Translations under genes and position numbers: made by a program
NCBI GenBank assembly: GCA_035041965.1
Contig: JAPYMA010002643.1
Coordinates: 1-64,000, forward strand
Direction of reading: 5' to 3'
DNA length: 64,000 bases
Source of the DNA: Anisakis pegreffii
Lineage: Eukaryota; Nematoda; Chromadorea; Rhabditida; Anisakidae
Shown here: piece by piece, positions 35,216 through 48,100 of the stretch
Position numbering within the stretch: the stretch's first letter is position 1
Layout of the letters: each line of letters begins with the position of its first letter
Notes under the pieces: model-generated
Databases searched by the model: none
The model's input: only the letters and a program-made list of their open reading frames with translations
Told to the model about the DNA's origin: nothing

Positions 35216-35553
35216 GTCTATCTTTTTTGCTTGCTCCTTGTGTTCGGATGCGCTTCTTTCCCTACTCCAACATCCAGAAAAAAATTTTAAAAAACATTTC
35301 CTATAAATGCCAATGAATTAAAGTTTGAAATTGAATTCCCATGAAAAATTTCCATCCATCATCTTCTCTAATCTAATTTAAAGATTAAACAAGATAGTGG
35401 AAACCTCTCATGGCAATTCTCAGCATACTTTAGTGCTGCATTATGCGACTGGACGGAAGGAATTCCACTTGAGATGATATCTAGTCACAACAACAGCCAT
35501 AATAATTTTGAGAATAACAATTCAATTGGACTGCTGGGAAAATTTTCTCAATT

Positions 35554-35554
<1 letters not shown>

Positions 35555-35588
<34 letters not shown>

Positions 35589-35637
35589 CAATAATAATAA
35601 TAACAATAATAATAATAATAACAATAATAATAATAAC

Positions 35638-35683
<46 letters not shown>

Positions 35684-35997
35684 TAAAAAATAGTGCGGAA
35701 TGTTGCAATTTTGGTGTTTTCTTTCTCAGAGAGTCCGCTTGATCTGCGATGCGTGAAAGTATTGGGTTGTTTGCTGATTTGGGTTGTGGAATGGAATGAT
35801 TTTAGAGAAATTGATTTGAGAGTAAATATATAAATAAATCATTTTAGCGATTAGAGAATCGATTTGAATTTTATTTTATTGTGAGAAGATTTTGGGATTT
35901 TGAGATTTGAGGATTTTATGTGGTGTTGGGAATTTTAAAACAAATTTGATAACGGAACCAGTGAAATTGTTATTATTATTATTATTATTATTATTAA

Positions 35998-36052
<55 letters not shown>
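35555..36052. repeat. Paired (AAT)n and (ATT)n tracts
   Basis: (AAT)n at 35555-35685 and (ATT)n at 35969-36052. They are in opposite orientation about 290 bp apart and so form a long inverted pair. Confidence 0.93.
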
Positions 36053-36509
36053 TTAATTATGAGCCAATCTGATGGTTACTTTTATGTTATTGATACCAAA
36101 AATCGTTTGAGAATTTAGCAATTTCGAGGGAATTTGCTATTTTTGGAGAAATTTTAAAATTTTTGAGAAATTTTCAGCTGAATTCAGGGAATCTGATTAA
36201 AATCTGATCAGTCGATTTATTGATTGATTGATTGACGGCAATATTTAAGTAATGTACTGATCAGTGCTGATCAGCACACTGATCATTTGATCATAAATAA
36301 AGCGGTGGTTACACAACACAGTGGTGATTGATTATGTTACTGTTGATGTTGCCTGCTGCCGCTGCTGTATTTAGCAAAATTTTTGTATCGCTAAAAATTA
36401 TAAAATTGTACTTTGGATGAGAATTGTATAGCGATAATATTATTATGGTGTCTTCTTCTCTTCGAGCAGTGTCCCGTAGTGTGCTTAGAATGCGCGGTGT
36501 GTCTGTCTT

Positions 36510-37290
36510 TAGAATGATTACCTGGATTACTTGGATCTTGAAAATGATTACCTGGATTACCTGGATCTTTAGAATGATTACCTGGATTACCTGGATCTTT
36601 AGAATGATTACCTGGATTACTTGGATGTTCAGAATGATTACCTGGATTACCTGGATCTTCAGAATGATTTACTGGATTACCTGAGTCTTCAGAATGATTA
36701 CCTGGATTACCTGGATCTTGAGAATGATTACCTGGATTACCTGGATCTTTAGAATGATTACCTGGATTACCTGGATCTTTAGAATGATTACCTGGATTAC
36801 CTGGATCTTGAGAATGATTACCTGGATTACCTGGATCTTGAGAATGATTACCTGGATTACCTGGATCTTTAGAATGATTACCTGGATTACCTGGATCTTT
36901 AGAATGATTACCTGGATTACCTGGATCTTTAGAATGATTACCTGGATTACCTGGATCTTCAGAATGATTACCTGGATTACCTGGATCTTGAGAATGATTA
37001 CCTGGATTACCTGGATCTTGAGAATGATTACCTGGATTACCTGGATCTTGAGAATGATTACTTGGATTACCTGGACCTTCAGAATGATTACCTGGATTAC
37101 CTAGATCTTCAGAATGATTACCTGGATTACCTGGATCTTTAGAATGATTACCTGGATTACTTGGATCTTGAGAATGATTAACTGGATTACTTGGATCTTA
37201 ACTGGATTACTTGGATCTTGAGAATGATTAACTGGATTACCTGGATCTTTAGAGTGATTACCTGGATTACCTGGATCTTTAGAATGATAG
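36510..37290. repeat. 30-bp minisatellite, ~26 copies
   Basis: Unit ATGATTACCTGGATTACCTG + GATCTTTAGA repeated with little divergence. The unit is a multiple of three, which explains the MITWITWIFR frame on the + strand. There is no coding evidence apart from that. Confidence 0.97.
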
Positions 37291-37959
37291 ACATCGAAAT
37301 TTTTCTCCAATTTCTTCAAATTAAATAGTTTTACTCCCTTCTTTCTAAGATACCCCATCCTTCCTGCCCTTCTACTAGGTGCTGCTGCTGGTCTTCTTGT
37401 TTTTATAGCGATGTTATTGGTGTTCCTCATAGGGAAATTTTATCCAATTAAACAAATGCGATGAAAAATGAAAATCTAAAAAATCCTAATGTTTCTGCTC
37501 AAAAAATTTACAATTTTTGTGAAAATTTAAAAAAAATTCCATTTTTAGTGCGGTTTTCCAGGTAATTTTTCAAGTTTAGGCCATAAATATTTTTGTTTTT
37601 TGGGAAAATTTGTGAAAATTTGGGGAAATTTGGGGGTTTCTGCCATTTTTTTGGGTTAAATCGTCACGCTCCCTTTCCCCAGTTTTGGTTGTCGTCGTCG
37701 TGTCGTTTCTATAACCTAATATTTCTTGTGGTTTGAGTGCACAGAAAAATATTTCTCTCTTAAAAATGTCATTTTTCATTTTTTTAGAAGAGAAATATTA
37801 TTTTAAGAGAAATATTTATTTAGTCACCTAATAATTTTGTTTTATTTTAGTATTCTTTTCAGTTTTTGCATTCTTTCCGTTCGAGATTCCGTTTCTGAAA
37901 ATTTAGTTTGAGAATTACTCTCGTCTCATTCTCTTAATTATCTCATTAATTACACCAAT

Positions 37960-38032
37960 AATAATAATAATAATGACGCAAGTAATAGTAGTAATAATAA
38001 TAATAGTAATAATAATAATAGTAATAATAATA

Positions 38033-38075
<43 letters not shown>

Positions 38076-38092
38076 TAACAATAATAATAATG
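37960..38092. repeat. (AAT/AGT)n microsatellite
   Basis: AAT runs interrupted every few units by AGT, then AAC. Confidence 0.95.
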
Positions 38093-39098
38093 ATACACTG
38101 GCCCTCTCAAATCTATCAGACTTCAAATGAATATTGCAACTAAAACAATAATAATTTCTAAGTACCACATTTTCAGTACATGATAAATTTTTCAATTTTC
38201 CAGAAAAAATTAAAATTTTAAAACTGAAAAATTTTCCAAAAAATTAAATATTTTCTGCAAAAAACAATAAGGTCACAAAAAATTTAATAAATTCAATTCA
38301 GTTCGTTGCCATTTAAAATTTAAAATTTAAAATTTAAAATTTAAAATTTTAATGCTTCCCATCAAACTACCAACCCCAACACCAACCACAGCAACAATCC
38401 AAAGGATGTGTCTCAACTGACTCTATCCATTTGAATCTCTAAAAAAAAAAAAAAAAGGAATCCACTATCCTTCAAATCTAAAAATCTAAAAATCTCAAAT
38501 TGGGTCTTTTCTGTGTTCTCAAAATCTCAAATTTCAAATTTTTTTTGAATTCCACAAAATTTTTCCAATTAAAATGTGCAAATTTTTGCACTAAAATGAT
38601 CAGAATGCCAACCGAACCAATAAAAAACACTTCAATCTAATTGAATTGTGTGATCAATTAAAAATTATTATTATTTATTGAGGATATCTAAAGAAGAGAA
38701 TACAATGGTGACAACAAAAATCCAAAAAAATTCACAAATGGTATAGTTGTGTTTGCTTAACCTGATTTATAAGATGATTTGCAAGATCGATGACTGCATG
38801 ATTGGTGTGATTGAGTGATTTTTTGCTCAGTGATCAATCAATATTAATCTTGTTGATCTAATCAATCAATCATCATTGGATCAACATAATTCTATGACAA
38901 TTGTTTGAGTTTTTTCTCTCAAACCACAACAAAATCGCTACCGTGTCGTTTGGAGGTGTTTTTGTGAAAAATATCAAAATTACAATACGATAAAATACTA
39001 CAGTAATTTATATTTCTGTGTCGAGAGTTTTATAAGGTTTTTATTCCTTCCGTTAGTGATTAATGAATTTATGTCATCGGGTTAGTATGACTACTAGT

Positions 39099-39117
39099 TT
39101 TATTATTATTATTATTA

Positions 39118-39152
<35 letters not shown>

Positions 39153-39195
39153 GTTATTAATTATTATTATTATTATTGTTATTATTATTAATTGA
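39099..39195. repeat. (ATT/GTT)n microsatellite
   Basis: ATT run with three GTT interruptions. Confidence 0.95.
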
Positions 39196-40009
39196 TGAGA
39201 ATTTTAAAAGAAGAGAATCTCAAAAATTCTCTATCTCCGTTCTGTTTTATTTGTTGTTGCTATTTTTTCAGGAAAAGAGGGTGTCAGTAACTGACGTTGG
39301 GCAGATTGGACGGGTGGAAATAAAGGAATATTGAAAATAGAGGAAAAACGAGGAAGATGGAAGTTGAATTCATTGGGGTTGAATTCAATTCAATTCAATT
39401 GAATTCAATCGAATTCAATCGAATTCATAACGTTGACCGATAGAACAGTAGCGTGACAATAATCAATTATATTCCGAGACAACCACTACGATGATGACGG
39501 CGATGACGATGGTGACGATGGTGACATGATAAAGGGGACATAAGACATGGGATGGAGGATGGAGGATGTACTCATGCTCGTGGGTTTATATAGATACTCG
39601 GTTGGGTTGGTGGCACGGCTCAGATGGTGTGCTGTGGTCGATGGTGGACGGTTGGTTGGTTGGGTGAGGTGTGGTGTGGTGTGGCTGATCCTTTGGATGG
39701 CTCGGAGGGCAGGCTGGAAGACAGGCAGTTGGTTGGATTGCCTTGCATTGCCTTGCCGTGACTTGTCTTGATTTGAATCTCGATCAACTCGTGAGCTCTT
39801 GATATCTTGACATGTTGATCTGGATTTAGATGAGATCGATCGGGATTTAGGAGGGATTAGATTGATTTAGATGGGATTAGTGGAGATTTTGGTGCCTTGA
39901 TCTTGTTTGGAGGGGATTAGTGGAGATTTGGTGCTTTGATCATGATTTGGAGTGGATTAGTCGAGATTTGGTGCCTTGATCTTGATTTTGATTTAGATAT
40001 GATCCGGGT

Positions 40010-40384
40010 ATGAAGTGGCTCAACTACCTGCCTGTCGGACTGCTGGCCCTGGCCTTAAGCTTGATGCTAGATGCCTAGCCGGAGAGCATGGATTCCTATT
40101 TGTGATCGTGATCGTGATCGTGGTCTAGCGCTCAGGATTCGGCATGTCCTCACCAAAGCGGCCATTTCGGGGTCGTGGAGGTCTCCGAGGTCTCTAAAGT
40201 CCTTGCAGGGACCTCGCAAGCTGGAGCTGGAGCTGCTGACTTAATCCGAGGCCTGGATCTAATCTTCAGCAAACGCCTCTTCCCATTCCTATTCTTGGTG
40301 ATGTGTGTGTCGCTTTCAAATCAGACCAATGGAAAGCTTCTTCGTTTCCCGGGGAAATTGCTTGGGAAATCTTCGACAGCATGG
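40010..40384 (+). other. GC-richer island with coding-like fragments
   Basis: ATG 40010 opens a 22-codon frame MKWLNYLPVGLLALALSLML-DA-stop, which reads like a signal peptide. ATG 40144 opens MSSPKRPFRGRGGLRGL-stop. After an acceptor AATCTTCAG the segment 40270-40384 reads QTPLPIPILGDVCVAFKSDQ, then WKASSFPGEIAWEIFDSM, up to a donor G|GTAATT. I could not join these pieces with good donors, so this may be a broken, partial or misread secreted-protein gene, or chance. Confidence 0.2.
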
Positions 40385-41684
40385 GTAATTCTTGTGGGAA
40401 TTTGACTGTACGCATGCAACAACTGCATGTTGCTATTCATATTCGACGACAGACACGTCAACAGATCATCAAAAGTACTGTATCGATCAACATCGATTCT
40501 ATTCAGTCAAAACAGCGGCCAAATCTCCGAAAATCTTACTCGAATCTCGCTATTATTCATACTGCTATTACTGTGACTGTTACTATTAATATTACTATTG
40601 TTATTTTTGTTATTACTTCTATTACTTTTTACTTTTGTTACTTTTATTCTTTTTAAACTGTTATTACTATTATTACTTTTTATTCCGAGCTATATTATAT
40701 AGGAAGCTTTATACTGTCACTGTACTGTATGCTTGATACTTCGTGTTGAGGCTCAGGTTTAGTGGCCAGTCCCGGATGCAAGGGATATAAGGGATATAAT
40801 TGAGGATTTATCCCTTCTTAATCTCAAAAAACAATTCAAATCTTGCGATTTTTAGATTTCGAGTCGATTCATCTCAATTATTTAGAAACTGAAATATCTG
40901 GGACATCTGATGTTTTAGGCTTAAATTTTACGTGTTCTGTACGTGAGACTCACGTGGGGCTTACGTGAAGCTCACGTGAGGTTTACGTGTTATTACGTGT
41001 CGTTTTCAGCGAATTTTCACGCGCTTTTTTGATCAGCCAATATCAATCAGCTAATAATTTCAGATCAGCTAATGATTTTTCTAAATTTTTTTAAAATTCA
41101 GAAACAAGGCGGTCAGTGTGTGCCTTCAAAACCCCCCGAAAGGTAACACCACCACCACCTACTGCTGCTGAACGATAAGATTAAGGAGGATTGCTCCAGA
41201 TAACCACACACGATCATCCTAAAACGCACACACACACTCAACATCGTTGAATTTATTGCTTCACATCCTAAAATCTCAAAGGAAAGGGTCCCATTCGAAT
41301 ACATAAATTTTGCTTTGCGCAAAAAATTTTGGAGCAAGTAAGCCTCAACATTGCATTGGATTAATACAAAACACCTAAAATTCCCACGGGAAAGCAATCT
41401 ATTTCCCGCATAAAAATCTCAATTCCCCGTTTAATCTGAATTCCCCATGTTCCCCAACTAAAATCCCCATAACATTTCCCATAAAATTTGTAAAATTTTT
41501 GGGAAAAGGTTGATTTTTACCTTTCCAAAACAAAATTTCCATGTTTAGTGGACTGAAAAGCGTTAGGGTGATATTTTAGTGTAAAATGTGAAATTCACTA
41601 TGAATTTCACTGTAAGTTCACTGGATTACCCCACCCTCTTGACCCCATCAGCCTAAATTGCACGGCTTTGTATTGTATCGCAGC

Positions 41685-41935
41685 TATTACTAGATATACT
41701 ATTATTACTATTAGTTACTGCTAATTATACTATTAGTTACTATTACTATTAGTTACTGCTAGTTATACTATTAGTTACTATTACTATTAGTTACTGCTAG
41801 TTATACTATTAGTTACTATTACTATTAGTTACTGCTAGTTATACTATTAGTTACTATTACTATTAGTTACTGCTAGTTATACTATTAGTTACTATTACTA
41901 TACTATTATTACTGTTATATCGCAGTCAGTTATTA
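41685..41935. repeat. TTACTATTACTATTAGTTAC tandem repeat
   Basis: About six copies of a 39-bp unit built of ACTATTAGTTACTGCTAGTT and TTACTATTACT blocks. Confidence 0.93.
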
Positions 41936-42155
41936 CAGTTATTACTGTTTCAGCGATTTTTTTGAGGAATATCGGAGGAAATTTTTCAAAAACTATTGAA
42001 GTGTCGACGTGAAAAAGCATCCGAAAGCATCACCAAATTGTCAGCAAAACTAAATCACTACAAGTGATCAACGAGGATACGCAGTGAAGTGAATCCACTG
42101 AATATCGATTCAAAATCGATCACCTATCGATCACCTATCGATTAGATATCGATCA

Positions 42156-45100
42156 ATGTCCAGGATCGCATCAGTTTCTGTGGCTCTAGGCCTGATTTTC
42201 TGGGCCTGCGTGAACGCGGCTCCTGTACCGCTAGTTGACACCGAACAAGCTGGTTGGTTCGCCAGACTGTTTGAATTTTTTTTCAATTTCAGGTTTTAGA
42301 TTTCAGGTTTTAAAAATTTCACAGCAAATTCAAATTTAGTGTCCTGGAATCGTGGTGAAAACAGCTTCCATTAATCCGGATCTCGTATCCAATAGCAATT
42401 AGCGATGACTGGTTATGATGCCATTACTGGATCGTAATTATCAGAAAAATTACCTGAAATTAACTGCCCACCGCCCAGAGACATCACCCCAAAAACCTGT
42501 TCCATCTTGCAGCTTATTGATTACGCAATGGATTCTAGATTATACTCACATAATATTCACGCTCTAACAATTATTTCCTATAGATTTAGGGGACTAAAAC
42601 AATTTGACATTTAAAATTCCCGAAAAATTTAACATTTTCCCGGGTAAAACAGTGGGAAATCTCCTAGAAACTTTGCAAAAAAGCTAAAACTCCACTGTAT
42701 CACTTAAAATTCTGTCGCAAAACTTAAAATTTGCCGGTAAAAGCTAAAATTCCTCTGCTTTCCTTAAATCTGCTTCATATAGTACCCATAAAACTTACCC
42801 AAGAATGCAAAATGGACCAAAAAAGCAGCCATTATAACAAATTGAATCATAAAATCAAAAAATTATAACAGATTCAGCGTATTGCTCTAAACAGGTTTAT
42901 CCTCAAAACTAAAAATAATCACTCCTAGTCGTAAGGCTGCAATATCATAATCGGATGGATATGGATCTAGTTGAATTCCTTGAAGTCCTACGGCGATTTT
43001 TTTACAAAAATCTAAAAATTCCAATCTGGCCTCACTAAAAAGTCCCATTTTAACCCAATTTCATGTTCCAGTTTCGAAAATTTTCCACCTAGACGTTCCA
43101 TTTTCCAAAAATATTCCATTGTTTTTGCAGAATTTCTCTAATTTTTCAAAAATTTTTCAATTACGAACCCATTTCATTCCATATCATTCGATTGCAATTC
43201 AGTTGCATTTTTCATTATGATTGATATGAAGGAATTGGAAAATTTGACGTGGAAAATTTTTATTGTTGGAATTTTTTCCGTTTTCCATTCCATCCATCCA
43301 TCCATCCATCCATCCATCCATCCCCATCCATCTTATAGGTCATCAATGACCCCAAAGCAAGCCCTAACAGGTCATCACCGTCAAAGAATTTAGGTTAATT
43401 TGATTGGCGAACTGAATTACAAATTTTAAAAATTAAAAAATAATGAAATTTAAAAAAGCAAAAACTACAAATATGAAATATTTATACGCATATAAATTTG
43501 AAAAATTATCACAAATGGAATATTTATTATTATTATTATTATTAATATTATGGAATATTTATTAATATCACAAATGGAATATTATATTTATTCAATATTA
43601 TTTATATTTATTTATTATTATTTATTATTTATTATTATCAATATTTATTTATTATTTTTATATTATTATCAAATGCTCATAACTTAAGATTTGCGGTCAT
43701 ATTCTCATTCCATTAAAATTCTCATTCTCATTCGAATTCACTGGGTTATTGTGTTGGGTATTGGGTGGGTTTCAATGCAACAACACGATTTTTTTTAGCA
43801 TTTTTAATTTTTTGCCATTTGTGAATGGCATGGGAAGTTGAGAGCAGCGAAAACCGGTTTTATTAAGTGCATTGCATGCCGTTTTTTTTAAGATAGATAG
43901 AAATAAGGTGTCTGTCATCAATATGGAGGACAATCACGCCTGCCTGCCTGCAGAGGTTGAAATACAGATAGGAGCAGGGCAGGGCAGAGCAGAAATATTT
44001 TCAGTTTATAGGGTCATCAATCTAGAAGACACAAAAAAACACACACACCAAAAAATTATCAATTGATCTAGTGATAATTCAAATAATTAATTAGAGTAGT
44101 GATTTTTGTTAATTAATTAGAGTAATGATTCAGTGATTTTGCAGTGGTTATCACAAAAGGAACGCAACTTTTTTGTGGGGAATAATTTTTGTAATCGCCT
44201 ACAATGGCCCCAAAATCATCTACAATAGCCCCAAAAAATTCCAACGCAGCGGGAAGAATTTCCCGGACTTCGGGCAAGTTTCAATGGTGTTCAAAAAAAA
44301 TTTCAGTCTGTCCGGATGGCAAAATCTACGTGCTGGTGAATGAGAGTGAAGCGGATCGCAGCGAGTTCATCCACGCCAAATCCGCTGCCGAGTCGTTGGC
44401 CGACTGCGTCCGTCAGTGCTTCGCGAATAAATTCTGCTTCTCGTTACATTACGACGAGTCGTCTACGGATGCCAACTGCACCCTCTACACGTTCAGTGCC
44501 CACAATTGTAGTCGGCAAACCCTACTGCTCACTGAGGATATACAATATCCGGGCACACCACTAACAATCGACTGTCTCAGATGTCCATCACTTGGCGACA
44601 TTGGTGAGCTTTTTCCCAATTTTTTACCCGAAAATTTTTCAGAATTTGCAGAATTTTTCCGGAAACGAGTCCGGAAATCTATTTCCTGACTCGTACCGTC
44701 CGTTCGTCCAGTCGTCCAGTCATCAATGGATGCTCGTCGTCGTCAGCGCTTTGCTGGTGCCTGCCGGTGTTTTTGCTTACAATTAGGCTTCTTTTTCTGT
44801 TGTGGTTGTTGCTTGTGGTTGCTTTTTGCTTTCGAAGAAGAAGACTCTAGTCATCTAAAAACATGAAGGCATCATGATTCCAAAGTTGCAAAACTGCAAA
44901 CGGATTTTCCAATTCCCAAAGGAACGCCAAAAGAATTTCCCGAGCTCTGGGAATATAACAGAAGAAGGCTCCAACCGAAGTAGTGGTGAGCTCGAGCTTA
45001 AGTTAGAGTTTCTTTACAGTATCCTCCCATCCGCATCACCATCAGCACCAGCAGCATTCGTCAGCAGCAACATCGGTAGAAGAGTCGTCCAAAGCTCACC

Positions 45101-48100
45101 ACCCGAATATCCTCTCTAGTTACTCAAAAAGCCAGAATCACATGGATTCAGAGGGTTTGTATGTGTGAATGCGTGTAAATATGGATGATAATGCATGATA
45201 ATCTTGTGATAACGCAAAATATTTCAATTAATTAACTAAGAAACTACTATATAACACACCTGTTTCGATTCTTTCCTGTCTTAATATCAAGCTATTTGAG
45301 TGGTTCGCTTTGGGTAAAAGGACGGGCAAGTTGAGGGAATTTCGGGAATTAGACGGGAAAGGTAAAGTGAAAAGGACGGGCAGAGCAGAAGAATTTCGGG
45401 AATTAGATGGGAAAGGTAAAGGAAAAGGACGGGCAGGTTGAAGGAATTTCGGGTGATCTACGAGGGTGATTGAAAAATCGATCTTGATTATTGGTTGATT
45501 TTTAAGTTCTGATTGTGAAATTCTTTAAGAAAACTTTATAATTCTCGAATAGACAGTTCAATGATCTGACGACGTGATCTAATCAAGCAATTTGATGAGA
45601 AGATTCCTTCTGATATGTTTCAAAGCAAAGACGATTTTGGTTTGCGGATTTGCAGATTTCGGGATTTTAATCGGATTTACTGATGAAAATTTGGAGATTA
45701 GAGGTGGTGAAACGGGATTAAGCTCTAATTAATTAATTAAACGTGTTGCTTGACTATTTTAATTAAGAGGACTCAAATTTTCCGTATTTCAATGGATTTT
45801 AAGCTAAATTTTCGGTCATCTATGTATAGGAACACACTGTGTGAACTATCTTCTTAATTTCTCTTAATTGTTAACTTCCTCTCTTCAGCTACTTCTATCG
45901 AATGAAATACAACTGAATTCTATCTGATCACTTTAAAACGGTGATGGTAATCGATCGATGATCACAATCGATTGATCACTCGAAAAATTTTGATCTGAAT
46001 ATCATCGGAGATCAGATTTTAAAAAAATTTTTAAATTCTGGTGAATTTAATCAGATTTTGAATTGATCAGCTTAATCTTCTGGCTGGTTCGTTCGGATAC
46101 CATCGCTATCAAGCACACCCAAACACACACAATTAACTTCATTTCCAGTGCCTTCTTTCCATTTCTTTAACTGAATCACAACCAGAACAATGCCAATTGA
46201 ACTGATCTGAACTGTTTATGTGTGATTGATTTTTGTGATCAGTTCTGTGCGGCATCACATGATCTGCATGACACCATGATCTGCAGCGATCGATTCTCCA
46301 TCAGCAGTATACTCCATCTGCAACTGGACACAATCTCAAAATCCAGTCTCTGCCTCTAAATTATCTGAAGTAAAATTGAATTCGTCCTAATCAGATGCAA
46401 AAATTTCAGGTGCGAGAATACCACCTGGTGGTCAACTGTCTGAAGAGGACAACAAAGGAAGTACGATGATTGAATTGTTTGTTGTGTCGTTATAATACGT
46501 TGTTTGCATCGTGTTTCTACCAAAATCATAGAAAAACGAGGAGTTTAGAGCGAAAATTTTGCGCGAAATTCATTATTTCCTGCATTGAATTGAACTGATT
46601 TTGAAGGATGTTTCATATTTAATTCACAGTGTGATAAAATTTAGCCTGGCGAGATGCACACGCTATCGTCAGCATCCCAGAAGGTGAGCAGACGCTTAAG
46701 AAAGAGGGTGAAGCAACGAAATCCGAAGCCAACGAGGCGGTGTTGGTAGCGCAGACAACCGGAGCGGCTGGACAACAGGCAGCCGCAGGAGAAGCCGGAG
46801 CTGAGGGTCAGGCAACGAAGTCCGAGACAAAACAGGAAGGGCTCGTAGAGCAGGCCGGAGCGACTGAAAAGCAGGCAGTCGCCGGAGAAGCTGCAGGTGA
46901 AGGTGAGGCAACGAAATCCGAAACAAAACAGGAAGGGCTCGTAGAGCAGGCCGGAGCGGCTGAAAAGCAGGCAGTCGCCGGAGAAGCTGCAGGTGAAGGT
47001 GAGGCAACGAAATCCGAGACAAAACAGGAAGGGCTCGTAGAGCAGGCCGGAGCGACTGAAAAGCAGGCGGCCGCCGGAGAAGCTGAAGCAGAGTCGAAGG
47101 TGAGGCAACGAAATCCGAGACAAAACAGGAAGGGCTCGTAGAGCAGGCCGGAGCGACTGAAAAGCAGGCGGCCGCCGGAGAAGCCGAAGCCAAAGCCGAA
47201 GGTGAGGCGACGAAATCCGAGACAAAACAGGAAGGGCTCTTAGAGCAGGCCGGAGCGACTGAAAAGCAGGCAGTCGCCGGAGAAGCTGCAGGTGAAGGTG
47301 AGGCGACGAAATCCGAGACAAAACAGGAAGGGCTCGTAGAGCAGGCCGGAGCGGCTGAAAAGCAGGCGGCCGCCGGAGAAGCCGGAGCCAAAGCCGAAGG
47401 TGAGGCGACGAAATCCGAAATTTCAGCTGGGTCGAAAGCGGAGGGCGAGGCGGAGAGCGTGACCGGTAAAGCAGAGGCGGAGGAGGCGGAACATCACGAG
47501 CAGCTGGAGACGACTGCCGGCGAACACCATGAGGTGGTTGAGACATCAACTCACGAAGAAGCCGTACCATTGGAACAAGCCGAAGCAGGCACTACCACAG
47601 AAGCATCGAAGGAGCTGACCGAGGAGGCAACACCAAAGGCGATAGAACTTGAGCATCCGGAGAGCACTACTGAGAAAGCTCATGAAGAAGAAGGTGAAGG
47701 TGAGGCTACTCAGAGAGCTGAACTGGCAGAATCCGAGGCCGGAACCGGAAAACCTGTGCTGGAAACAAGCGAGGCTCCTGCTGAAGCGACCGAGGCACCT
47801 AAAGCACCAGAAGAAGGGGAACACACCACGGCGTTGTCTGAAGAGGCCGCAGGCGTTTCAACTGAAGCTCCGAAAGTGGAGGAGAAACCTCAGGAATCAA
47901 CTGAGCTCGCCAAAGAGGTCCCACCGGAGGGCACCACCGAACAACCTCAAGAAGCCGCCAGCGCCATGCCTGAAGCTGAGACGGAAAAACCTGCGGAACC
48001 GAAGGAAACGCTTCCGGAAGCCGTTACTGAGGAGTCAAGCACCGAGAAAGCGCCAGCTGCTGAACAGTTACCTGCAGAACAGCCGTCGTCAGTGCCTGCG

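Larger units (their letters stand above)
31418..40009. other. Repeat-dominated stretch without supported gene
   Basis: It holds the arrays at 35.0, 35.6, 36.0, 36.5, 38.0 and 39.1 kb listed separately, a C11 tract at 32471, an A-rich spot at 38441, and GATGACGG/GGTTGG-rich sequence around 39480-39700. Short coding-like bits (for example 33418-33480) have no partners. Confidence 0.5.

Noticed and set aside
36424..37104. Open frames MITWITWIFR
   Set aside because: Produced by a 30-bp unit without stops; no splice signals, start context or conservation.
44204..44689. Unspliced 161-codon reading of the first PAN module
   Set aside because: It lacks a signal peptide and runs over a perfect TTTCAG acceptor and GTGAGC donor; the spliced model with the leader exon at 42156 fits in phase.
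47101..47129. 29-nt GT..AG stretch that would repair the frame at 47.09 kb
   Set aside because: Too short for spliceosomal introns in animals; the same words occur in every repeat copy, so the fit is expected by chance.
46641..47570. 309- and 231-codon minus-strand open frames
   Set aside because: Antisense shadows of the six-copy coding repeat.
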